Shown: positions 61,701-62,233 of the stretch, in pieces
How positions within the stretch are numbered: the first letter of the stretch is position 1
How the letters are laid out: each line of letters starts with the position of its first letter
Assembly: GCA_037349315.1 (NCBI GenBank)
Contig: JBAIAC010000057.1
Span: 11,935,501-11,999,500 of the forward strand
Direction of reading: 5' to 3'
DNA length: 64,000 bases
Source of the DNA: Chelydra serpentina
Lineage: Eukaryota; Chordata; Testudines; Chelydridae
Notes under the pieces: generated by a model
Seen by the model: the letters and a program-made list of their open reading frames with translations, nothing else
Told to the model about the DNA's origin: nothing
Database searches by the model: none
Position numbers and translations under genes: made by a program

Positions 61701-62233
61701 CTTCAGACTCCCAAGGGGTTTTATTTACCAAAAAAAGTGAACGGGGGAAAAGGGAAATAGCATGATATTGAGACTGGAAGCTCTTCAAAGCCAGGTCTGC
61801 CTGTTGGTATATGTCTGTACAGATCCTAGCCCGTTGGGGCCCTGATCTCAGGGAGGCATAGAGGGATCTAAGGATAGTGGTTTCCTCTACCGGGTCTCAG
61901 TTCTTTTCCTCTTTGTCCTCCAGGCCCCAAGCAGGAAATGGTGTACGATTTCTGGCGCATGGTATGGCAGGAGCACTGTTCCAGCATCGTGATGATCACC
62001 AAGCTGGTGGAGGTGGGAAGGGTAAGGGACCAGTCCCGTTCCTCTCCCCGACGGCTTGGCTCTGCTAGGGCCCGTCCTCCCGCGGTGCTACAGCGTGGTC
62101 TGTTTGCTTGTGGCAGGTGAAGTGTTCCAAGTACTGGCCGGATGACTCCGAGATGTACGGAGACATCAAAATCACCCTGGTCAAATCGGAGATGCTGGCG
62201 GAATACGCTGTCCGGACGTTCGCCCTGGAGAGG
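4603..62233 (+). CDS. PTPRU: PTPRU, receptor-type protein tyrosine phosphatase U (partial, 15 internal exons)
   Basis: The joined exons 4603-4712, 6578-6779, 13151-13253, 16445-16718, 19326-19362, 24683-24821, 37286-37315, 42814-42971, 46894-47084, 51159-51231, 55294-55370, 57497-57514, 60465-60501, 61924-62021 and 62117-62233 read as one open frame of about 554 codons. All introns are GT..AG and phases agree throughout. The product is a type I membrane protein: two FN3 repeats, a membrane-proximal segment, one transmembrane helix, a juxtamembrane region and the start of phosphatase domain D1. The match to PTPRU rather than PTPRM, PTPRK or PTPRT rests on recalled PTPRU-type sequence such as [11 protein letters not shown], the IRINRE insert and the absence of KNRY in D1. 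The family acts at cell contacts as homophilic adhesion receptors tied to cadherin-catenin complexes. The 5' end (signal peptide, MAM, Ig, early FN3) and the 3' end (rest of D1 and D2) lie outside the window. The coordinates include introns. Confidence 0.95.
4713..6577 (+). other. PTPRU intron between exons A and B
   Basis: This is a 1.9-kb GT..AG intron. No strong repeat or second gene is seen. A 149-codon open frame at 5449-5898 has no recognisable domain and is treated as chance. The 3' end carries a C-rich stretch and the acceptor 'gtgttctcctag'. Confidence 0.8.
6578..6779 (+). CDS. PTPRU: PTPRU exon B: second part of the same FN3 repeat
   Basis: This 202-bp exon has 67 codons plus one base. 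The acceptor ends at 6577 ('tctcctag') and the donor GT is at 6780. The peptide starts [14 protein letters not shown] and includes [22 protein letters not shown] and a final TNIS. The 'L.PGT.Y.F.VRA' pattern is the typical FN3 E to G strand signature. Two N-glycosylation sequons are visible: NET, and NIS, whose Ser codon lies just before the split codon. Confidence 0.95.
8640..8830 (+). repeat. Two imperfect tandem copies, about 92 bp
   Basis: Words such as 'cccaggctgggggcctgagagg' and 'gccctgcagggag' in the first half recur as 'ccaggcagggggctggggag' and 'gacccgcagggag' about 90 bp later. A 'gatataaagggc' motif precedes the first copy. It could be part of an interspersed repeat of unknown family. 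Confidence 0.4.
12140..12390 (-). repeat. MIR-like SINE (antisense)
   Basis: The words 'ccattttacagatggagaaac' and 'tgaggcacgg' are followed by 'gaatagaacccaggagtcctg', matching the antisense of a MIR-type SINE whose 3' side here reaches the tRNA-derived B-box region. It is diverged and intronic. Confidence 0.6.
12760..12960 (+). repeat. MIR-like SINE (sense)
   Basis: The sense-strand words 'gggagtcaggactcctgg', 'cttgggcaaagcca' and 'gtgcctcggtttcccca' occur in the order expected for a MIR-type SINE. Diverged, intronic. Confidence 0.55.
13151..13253 (+). CDS. PTPRU: PTPRU exon C: start of the membrane-proximal FN3 repeat
   Basis: This 103-bp exon has two leading bases, 33 codons and two trailing bases. 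The acceptor is 'cttccattccag' and the donor is 'gtaggg' at 13254. It encodes [15 protein letters not shown] and then [14 protein letters not shown], the first strands of the last FN3 repeat. The split codons on both sides match exons B and D exactly. It is very close to the recalled mammalian PTPRU. Confidence 0.95.
14010..14075 (+). mobile_element. CR1 LINE 3'-end scrap
   Basis: The string around 14020-14070 ('aggaggtgagacgagatggt', 'cacaatgggcccttctggcc', 'ttggaatctaggaa') is a diverged copy of the CR1 3' terminus, usually 'ggtcagactagatgatcacaatggtcccttctgg'. Confidence 0.55.
14140..14250 (+). repeat. MIR-like SINE fragment (sense)
   Basis: The words 'cctggcttctgttttcac', 'ctgtgcctcagtttctcc' and 'ctggaaaaccaggatgatgc' resemble the sense strand of the MIR core and tail. 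Confidence 0.5.
14972..15257. mobile_element. hAT-like MITE with perfect 8-bp target duplication
   Basis: The element starts CAGTGGCGGATTAG and ends CTAATCTGCCTCTG. The ends are inverted repeats matching at 12 of 14 positions. Directly outside both ends is the identical octamer CCTACAGC (14964-14971 and 15258-15265). An 8-bp duplication with CAG..CTG termini is characteristic of hAT transposons. The 286-bp interior is GC-rich and non-coding, so the copy is non-autonomous. Confidence 0.85.
16445..16718 (+). CDS. PTPRU: PTPRU exon D: membrane-proximal FN3 repeat with cleavage-type motif
   Basis: This 274-bp exon has one leading base and 91 codons. The acceptor is 'cccgtgtccag' and the donor is 'gtgagt' at 16719. 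It encodes [11 protein letters not shown], the basic run KKMKR (codons 16479-16493), [50 protein letters not shown] and [16 protein letters not shown] is an N-glycosylation sequon. R2B receptors are known to be processed in this FN3 repeat by proprotein convertases, and the K-x-K-R arrangement here sits where PTPRK has an R-x-K-R site by recalled alignment. Cleavage is an inference. Confidence 0.96.
18005..18110 (+). mobile_element. CR1-like LINE fragment
   Basis: The words 'gacaaactggagtgagctca' and 'gagaagagtgatgacaggga' resemble the 'aaactggagagagtccagagaagagcaac' stretch of CR1 ORF2. Short and decayed. Confidence 0.4.
18235..18780. repeat. Large fold-back (inverted) repeat
   Basis: The left arm (about 18290-18400) contains 'ctgaaatatttcagcagaaa', 'accaaaatattttgattggg', 'aaatgccactgccgtgcc' and 'tatgggagttgtagttcag'. 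The right arm (about 18560-18660) is its reverse complement with substitutions ('tgaactacagctcccatgag', 'gcatttccaaattgaaatat', 'tttggtttggggccaaaata'). The arms run outwards into A/T-rich sequence with looser matching. The centre carries more 'ctacatctcccatgat'-type words. It is probably a non-autonomous fold-back transposon, but ends and target duplication were not resolved. Confidence 0.65.
19326..19362 (+). CDS. PTPRU: PTPRU exon E: short membrane-proximal exon
   Basis: This 37-bp exon has 12 codons plus one base. The acceptor is 'ctctctgcag' and the donor is 'gtaaga' at 19363. It encodes [12 protein letters not shown], followed by a split Ala codon completed by exon F. It continues the last FN3 strand towards the membrane and includes the Cys conserved among R2B receptors (recalled). 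Confidence 0.95.
19450..19625 (+). repeat. Tandem repeat, unit about 44 bp
   Basis: 'ggtttgttattgtagggttg' at 19454 recurs as 'ggtttattattgtagggttg' at 19543 and again at 19587, spacings of 89 (two units, the middle one decayed) and 44 bp. A related array in the opposite orientation lies at 61310-61555. Confidence 0.75.
19635..19860. repeat. Amniote-type interspersed repeat plus MIR-like tail
   Basis: The sequence 'actgtggtagcgcttggagg', 'ccccatggtgctgg' is followed by 'ttcacaggcatggagctgag' and 'gacttgcccagagtcatgca'. The same two-part arrangement (a 'ccccattgtgctaggcgctg' part, then a MIR antisense-type part) recurs at 43305-43560, which suggests one ancient SINE family. Confidence 0.5.
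21065..21175 (+). repeat. 48-bp tandem duplication
   Basis: 'agctcccaggctcagagagg' at about 21070 is repeated as 'agctcccgggctcagagagg' at about 21118. The rest of each unit ('gtactgcctgggcatggatc') is nearly identical. Confidence 0.75.
21487..21857 (+). repeat. Three tandem units of 111-131 bp, each carrying a GT microsatellite and G run
   Basis: Units start 'gacagcactggagtgggctg' at 21487, 21598 and 21726. Each continues with (GT)n, a G run, 'cgcacacaggcctgacattg' (with 'aggtc' in the second), 'agctggaagaggtgtctgg', 'cgcgcgtctggcgtttattg'. Length differences come almost wholly from the GT and G runs. Confidence 0.9.
22590..23512 (+). repeat. CCAT/CCAC-type degenerate tandem array
   Basis: About 0.9 kb is composed of 'cccatctatccagcccatcc' and 'acccaaccaataacctgacc' type words built on CCAT, CCAC and CTAC tetramers. 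A higher-order unit of roughly 55-65 bp containing 'accaataacctgacc' recurs several times. It decays into looser CCAT sequence after about 23220. Confidence 0.9.
24345..24600 (+). repeat. TG-rich simple sequence with a 16-bp alternating palindrome
   Basis: The region is rich in TG/CA steps. It contains the perfect palindrome GTGTGCGCGCGCACAC at 24351-24366, made only of alternating purine and pyrimidine, and then 'tacgcacacgtgtaca' and 'tatatgtgtgtgtggggggg'. It lies 0.1-0.3 kb upstream of the transmembrane exon. Confidence 0.75.
24683..24821 (+). CDS. PTPRU: PTPRU exon F: transmembrane helix
   Basis: This 139-bp exon has two leading bases, 45 codons and two trailing bases. The acceptor is 'ttccccctccag' and the donor is 'gtaagg' at 24822. 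It encodes [18 protein letters not shown], then the hydrophobic helix [19 protein letters not shown] continuing AIIVVI, then the stop-transfer residues RK. The orientation is N-outside. The trailing GG is completed by the first base of microexon G to give Gly. A GC-rich minisatellite begins about 36 bp after the donor. Confidence 0.97.
24858..27521. repeat. GC-rich minisatellite, 42/43-bp unit, about 62 copies
   Basis: The unit contains 'cttccactcctcccagcgcg', 'gctcctccctcttccccggg' and 'gcc', with starts at 24878, 24921, 24964, 25007 and 25049 (spacings 43, 43, 43, 42). Variants replace 'cttccccgg' with 'cgcccccgg', or 'gcgcgg' with 'gctcgg'. Larger blocks are duplicated. For example, the rare word 'tcttccacccccccag' recurs at 25861, 26531 and 27075. 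The + strand is pyrimidine-rich and CpG-rich. The absence of stops in most frames produces open frames up to 978 codons on the + strand and 722 on the - strand, with low-complexity Pro/Ser/Leu or Gly/Glu/Arg translations. These are not considered genes. Confidence 0.95.
28665..28758 (+). mobile_element. TA-target MITE, second copy, 3'-truncated
   Basis: It starts AGGGTGACCAGATAGCAAGT and follows the 1773-1894 element through 'atcgggacagggggtgggg', 'agtaataggtgcctataaaa' and 'atcgggactgtc'. It then breaks off without the right terminal repeat. It is preceded by T, giving the TA border. Confidence 0.7.
29365..29525 (-). repeat. MIR-like SINE fragment (antisense)
   Basis: The words 'tccccattttgcagacgggg', 'aaaccgaggcccagagcagc' and later 'gcagagccaaggactgagtc' match the antisense MIR core and tail. 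Confidence 0.6.
29657..30092. mobile_element. hAT-like non-autonomous element with internal 98-bp inverted repeat
   Basis: The element begins CAGTGGCGCC and ends GCTACGCTG. The octamer AGGATCAT is found directly outside both ends (29649-29656 and 30093-30100), the 8-bp duplication expected of hAT elements. Inside, 29715-29812 and 29855-29952 are near-perfect inverted repeats of 98 bp with a 42-bp spacer. Both subterminal regions carry 'gggggagcg' followed by 'ggcgcc'. There is no reading frame for a transposase, so the copy is non-autonomous. Confidence 0.75.
31235..31320. repeat. Amniote-type interspersed repeat scrap
   Basis: 'cagtgtgctgggtgctgggc' and 'cccgaagagattaccgtctg' match the recurring family containing 'ccattgtgctaggcgctgta' and 'ccccaaagagcttacaatct'. 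Confidence 0.4.
33000..33205 (-). repeat. MIR-type SINE (antisense)
   Basis: The series 'cttacggagcgctctcaatc', 'tggggaaaccaagtcacaga', 'gacttgcccaagggtaccca', 'gtctgtggcagaactgagac' and 'agggctttagccactaggct' follows the reverse order of a MIR-type SINE, including the tRNA-like head at the right. Confidence 0.65.
33600..34021 (+). pseudogene. Decayed LINE reverse-transcriptase C-terminal remnant
   Basis: The + frame ending at 34021 encodes a basic segment with [16 protein letters not shown] and later [15 protein letters not shown]. This matches the general 'RRWRD..E.DL......W...A.DR.RWR.IV' C-terminal pattern of RTE/L2-type LINE polyproteins. The preceding frame is interrupted, and upstream pieces near 33610-33720 read in a different frame. 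No RT catalytic motif is present. Family assignment is by pattern only, and it is not a host gene. Confidence 0.45.
37286..37315 (+). CDS. PTPRU: PTPRU exon G: 30-nt Tyr-rich juxtamembrane microexon
   Basis: This 30-bp exon sits between the acceptor 'cgcttgccag' and the strong donor 'gtaagt' at 37316. Its first base completes Gly from exon F, nine codons follow, and the last two bases begin the Pro codon completed by exon H. The peptide [10 protein letters not shown] has five tyrosines in ten residues. It matches the position and length of the corresponding short PTPRU segment (recalled as ending AYSYYP). Being a multiple of three and flanked by same-phase junctions, it can be skipped without a frameshift. 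Confidence 0.93.
37550..37925. repeat. Possible 'gtctacact' class turtle repeat
   Basis: It opens with 'gaggtatgtctacatcgcac' and closes with 'gcacggcgcggtgtggatgc', which are loosely inverted. The interior has 'gtgtgcagtgtacacacccc'. It resembles the repeats at 3110 and 59551. The ends are uncertain. Confidence 0.3.
38001..38058. repeat. Scrap of a 'ctaacacggctacccc' interspersed repeat, rearranged
   Basis: 'aaggggtagccgtgttagct' is followed directly by 'tacgctccaatacgtctgtt' and 'agtctgtaagg', words that are far apart and oppositely oriented in the longer copy at 61598-61700. The SINE at 38059 begins immediately after it. Confidence 0.5.
38059..38208 (+). mobile_element. Turtle tRNA-derived SINE with CR1 tail, 5'-truncated
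   Basis: It starts within the tRNA-like head ('gtggtttgagcattggcctg', 'ctaaacccagggttgtgagt', 'tcaatccttgagggggcc') and keeps the B-box. It then has 'ggttggactagatgacctac' and ends 'tattctatgattctatga', the CR1-type octamer tail. The A-box start and the 'atctggggcaaaaa' segment are missing. Confidence 0.85.
38550..38720 (+). repeat. Imperfect tandem repeat around TTACATTGTAAC
   Basis: 'tatattgtaacggcaact', 'ttacattgtaactattgc', 'ttacatggtcattactgc' and 'ttacattgtaactactgc' occur at 38551, 38579, 38640 and 38682, each followed by a G-rich stretch. Spacing is irregular. Confidence 0.5.
39081..39251 (+). mobile_element. Turtle tRNA-derived SINE with CR1 tail (near full-length)
   Basis: The head 'gggatagctcagtgggttga' holds the pol III A-box and 'gggttgtgagttcaatcct' the B-box. 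The body 'agggatctggggcaaaaatt' and the tail 'ccaaccctggtattctatga' follow. The structure is a tRNA-like head, an unrelated body and a CR1 LINE 3' tail, as in the cryptodiran turtle pol III SINE. Confidence 0.9.
41325..41480 (+). repeat. Amniote-type interspersed repeat ('gcgctgtacaaacac' family)
   Basis: The order 'tgggagccctagtcatgggc', 'cagtatcccattgcgctagg', 'cgctgtacaaacacagaacg' and 'gccccaaagagcttgcaagt' matches a family present in shorter form at 19635, 31235, 43305, 48985 and 52050. Confidence 0.6.
42814..42971 (+). CDS. PTPRU: PTPRU exon H: juxtamembrane region
   Basis: This 158-bp exon has one leading base, 52 codons and one trailing base. The acceptor is 'aaccctcctatag' and the donor is 'gtaagg' at 42972. 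It encodes [19 protein letters not shown], then [18 protein letters not shown], then [15 protein letters not shown]. The segment is cytoplasmic, just inside the membrane. Most is very close to recalled mammalian PTPRU, but the final residues AQNCSNR differ from the recalled THGYSTR and lack its Tyr. Confidence 0.95.
43305..43560. repeat. Composite amniote-type repeat plus MIR-like part
   Basis: 'tagtagccccgagaggccac', 'ccccattgtgctaggcgctg' and 'ggcgcttacaatctaaatag' are followed by 'tgtccaaggtcccacagcag' and 'gcagagccaggaagagaatc'. The arrangement parallels 19635-19860. Confidence 0.6.
45285..45425 (+). repeat. MIR-type SINE, sense, with tRNA-like head
   Basis: The head 'ctctagtggttagatgctgg' (A-box-like) is followed by 'tcctgggttcaggtcccagc' (B-box-like), then 'gtgcctcagtttacccattt'. 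This is the standard MIR order. Confidence 0.75.
46320..46500 (+). mobile_element. CR1-like LINE 3' fragment
   Basis: 'agatatctttctgagacgtc', 'tgtattctgcaggaggtttg' and 'actagaagatgatgatg' resemble the last 150 bp of CR1 ('...tatctttctaaa...tgcaggaggtcagactagatgat'). Confidence 0.45.
46894..47084 (+). CDS. PTPRU: PTPRU exon I: juxtamembrane region leading into D1
   Basis: This 191-bp exon has two leading bases and 63 codons. The acceptor is 'gcctgtcccccag' and the donor is 'gtgaga' at 47085. It encodes [20 protein letters not shown], then [20 protein letters not shown], then [21 protein letters not shown]. The last part is the helical lead-in ('HINQMK..EGYGF..EYE') conserved in R2B receptors before D1. 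Confidence 0.96.
47566..47903. mobile_element. hAT (Charlie-like) MITE with 8-bp target duplication
   Basis: The left end CAGGGGTCTCAAACTC and right end GTTTGAGACCCCTG are inverted repeats. The flanking octamers TACTAGAC (47558-47565) and TGCTAGAC (47904-47911) match at 7 of 8. The left subterminal 'acgagggccgcatgaggac' and right 'gcgggccgcgtgtttgagac' also fit the Charlie-type consensus. The 338-bp interior is C-rich and non-coding. Confidence 0.85.
48715..48830 (+). repeat. MIR-like SINE fragment (sense)
   Basis: 'tgaaagtcaggactcttgg', 'ttgaaccagtcacgtcacc' and 'agtgcctcagtttccccttc' follow the sense MIR order. Confidence 0.5.
48985..49095 (+). repeat. Amniote-type interspersed repeat scrap
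   Basis: 'ggtagtgtttggaggcccca', 'tggaccccattgttctcggt' and 'gcttcacaaacacacaaaaa' match the 'ccccattgtgctaggcgctgta' family. Confidence 0.5.
49580..50625 (+). mobile_element. CR1-like LINE remnant, 5'-truncated, about 1 kb
   Basis: 'gtgcagagaagagcagccag', 'tttagcaaaaagaaggctga' and 'ggggggatgtgacggctctc' near 49610-49730 match the end of the CR1/L3-type RT frame. 'gaagaaggtttctaacta', 'gggcaggaatttcccccagc' and 'acaggaggtcagactggtgg' follow in the order of the 3' UTR to the terminus. The reading frame is destroyed. Confidence 0.65.
50625..50735 (-). repeat. MIR-like SINE fragment (antisense)
   Basis: 'cccattttgcagatggggaa', 'actgaggcacagggaggcaa' and 'agtgacttgctccaagacgc' match the antisense MIR core closely. 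Confidence 0.65.
51159..51231 (+). CDS. PTPRU: PTPRU exon J: start of D1, without the KNRY motif
   Basis: This 73-bp exon has 24 codons plus one base. The acceptor is 'ctgctttctttag' and the donor is 'gtaagt' at 51232. It encodes [20 protein letters not shown] and then HMPT, joining a split Tyr codon to exon K. In active R2B phosphatases this stretch carries KNRY followed by a short loop and YD. Here the KNRY element is replaced by the Lys-rich [10 protein letters not shown] run. This PTPRU-specific feature is thought to disable the phosphotyrosine-recognition loop. Confidence 0.95.
52050..52165. repeat. Amniote-type interspersed repeat scrap
   Basis: 'ggccccacggtgctaggtgc' and 'cgtacaaacacttattgc' match the 'ccccattgtgctaggcgctgtacaaacac' family. 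A MIR-type piece ('agctcttatacagccgtttt') adjoins it. Confidence 0.45.
52345..52740. repeat. Diverged large inverted repeat (fold-back element)
   Basis: The left arm (about 52366-52530: 'ccctggccaggccagaagct', 'ggagccgggccatggt', 'ggaccctccacctgccctgg') is the reverse complement, with roughly one in four to five bases changed, of the right arm (about 52555-52720: 'gcccagggcaggtggagggt', 'tgcccggctctggcttttgg', 'cctggccagggg'). The left border is 'cctagggtgaccacc', reminiscent of the TA-target MITEs elsewhere in the window. The right end was not resolved. Confidence 0.6.
54820..55140 (+). repeat. Five-unit tandem repeat, 53-73 bp
   Basis: 'agcagggggctacgggtcag' and close variants start at about 54839, 54892, 54956, 55028 and 55101, each followed by 'gagtgaggg' or 'gagcgaggg' words. 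The last two units are nearly identical. The array ends about 150 bp before exon K. Confidence 0.85.
55294..55370 (+). CDS. PTPRU: PTPRU exon K: D1 NANYID motif
   Basis: This 77-bp exon has two leading bases and 25 codons. The acceptor is 'ttgctctccag' and the donor is 'gtgagt' at 55371. It encodes (Y)[18 protein letters not shown] and then INANYID, the conserved PTP motif that normally continues straight into G-Y. It ends phase 0, so both the 18-nt exon L and exon M can follow it in frame. Confidence 0.97.
55371..57496 (+). other. PTPRU intron between exons K and L
   Basis: This 2.1-kb intron has a short CT run (about 55711-55731) and a roughly 70-bp, 17-unit G-rich tandem array (55796-56965). 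It ends in the unusual acceptor 'gggatcattaag' about 20 bp after the main pyrimidine tract. Confidence 0.85.
55796..56965 (+). repeat. G-rich minisatellite, unit 66-71 bp, 17 copies
   Basis: 'gcacaggcagggctgg' (with minor variants) starts at 55821, 55891, 55960, 56030, 56101, 56169, 56236, 56305, 56372, 56441, 56512, 56582, 56652, 56722, 56790, 56857 and 56926. Each unit also has 'gagcccagggctggggtgat' or 'gagcccatggctggggtgat', then a G run and 'tatccagtgggt'. The + (transcript) strand is G-rich with many G3-G6 runs. Open frames of 100-150 codons here are repeat artefacts. Confidence 0.95.
57497..57514 (+). CDS. PTPRU: PTPRU exon L: 18-nt D1 microexon
   Basis: This 18-bp exon encodes IRINRE. 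It lies between AG at 57495-57496 ('ggatcattaag') and the consensus donor 'gtaagt' at 57515. Both borders are phase 0. It inserts six residues between NANYID (exon K) and GYHRSNHF (exon M). Mammalian PTPRU has the same six residues in the same place, and PTPRK a comparable insert, by recollection. The acceptor is weak: the strong pyrimidine tract (about 57448-57471) is separated from AG by a purine-containing stretch. Confidence 0.9.
57690..57800 (+). repeat. MIR-like SINE (sense)
   Basis: 'gcggttcaagtcctgcctct', 'gtgacctgggccaggtcact' and 'gtgcctcggtttccccagct' follow the sense MIR order, with a B-box-like 'ggttcaagtcc'. Confidence 0.65.
58255..58335 (+). mobile_element. CR1 LINE 3'-end scrap
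   Basis: 'gggtcgggctaggtgatccc', 'aatggtcccgtcaagccttg' and 'gagcctatgagt' parallel the CR1 3' terminus. Confidence 0.5.
59485..59550 (+). mobile_element. CR1 LINE 3'-end scrap
   Basis: 'gatggtctcttgaggtcccg' and 'tccagccctacttttctatg' match the CR1 end ('gacctcttgaggtcccttccagccctac'). Confidence 0.55.
59551..59836. repeat. Turtle-type DNA-transposon-like repeat
   Basis: The left end 'ggctacgtccccacttggtg' and right end 'ctggtgtggacggaacctag' are inverted at about 11 of 15 positions. The interior has 'gtctgtctacacaagatggg'. It belongs with the 'gtctacact' class seen at 3110. Confidence 0.5.
60465..60501 (+). CDS. PTPRU: PTPRU exon M: D1 IATQGP motif, first part
   Basis: This 37-bp exon has 12 codons plus one base. 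The acceptor is 'tgttccattgcag' and the donor is 'gtaaat' at 60502. It encodes [12 protein letters not shown], with the following Gly split to exon N. It is the conserved PTP 'Y....FIATQGP' motif. Joined directly to exon K it would recreate the uninterrupted NANYIDGY consensus. Confidence 0.96.
60972..61149 (+). mobile_element. Turtle tRNA-derived SINE with CR1 tail (full-length)
   Basis: The A-box-bearing head 'gggatagctcagtggtttga', the B-box 'gggttgtaagttcaatcctt', the body 'gggatctggggcaaaaattg' and the tail 'ttccaaccctgatattctat' are all present, ending in ATTCTATG repeats. A reverse-complement copy lies at 62426-62606. Confidence 0.92.
61310..61555 (-). repeat. Tandem repeat, unit 47-49 bp, about five copies
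   Basis: Units begin near 61341, 61388, 61435, 61482 and 61531 with 'cagccttgccagaacc', 'cgaccccaccataaca', 'cagctttacaatagca', 'cagccttgcaagaaaa' and 'caaccctacaataaca'. The reverse complement ('gttattgtagggttgc') is the core of the 44-bp array at 19450-19625. Confidence 0.75.
61598..61705 (+). repeat. Interspersed repeat ('ctgttagtctataaggtgcc' family)
   Basis: 'agcttatgctccaatacgtc', 'tgttagtctataaggtgcca' and 'gatccagactaacacggctc' form a roughly 100-bp unit widespread in turtle and crocodilian DNA, by recollection. A rearranged scrap occurs at 38001. Confidence 0.55.
61924..62021 (+). CDS. PTPRU: PTPRU exon N: D1 core
   Basis: This 98-bp exon has two leading bases and 32 codons. The acceptor is 'tttgtcctccag' and the donor is 'gtaagg' at 62022. 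It encodes [20 protein letters not shown] and then [12 protein letters not shown]. 'DFWRMVW' and 'IVMITKL.E' are conserved PTP-fold motifs forming a core helix and strand. Confidence 0.97.
62022..62116 (+). other. PTPRU short intron (95 bp) between exons N and O
   Basis: This is the smallest intron in the window, with a GT..AG border and the acceptor 'gcttgtggcag'. No other feature. Confidence 0.9.
62117..62233 (+). CDS. PTPRU: PTPRU exon O: D1 core, last visible exon
   Basis: This 117-bp exon has 39 codons, phase 0 at both ends, with the donor 'gtaagc' at 62234. It encodes [20 protein letters not shown], then [19 protein letters not shown]. 'K..YWP' is a conserved PTP motif preceding the WPD-loop strand. 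The next exon (recalled as starting RGYSARHE) and the Cys-containing P-loop are not present before 64000. Confidence 0.97.

Larger units (their letters stand above)
60502..61923 (+). other. PTPRU intron between exons M and N
   Basis: This 1.4-kb intron contains a full-length turtle SINE (60972-61149), a 47-49 bp tandem repeat (61310-61555) and a roughly 100-bp interspersed repeat (61598-61700). Confidence 0.85.
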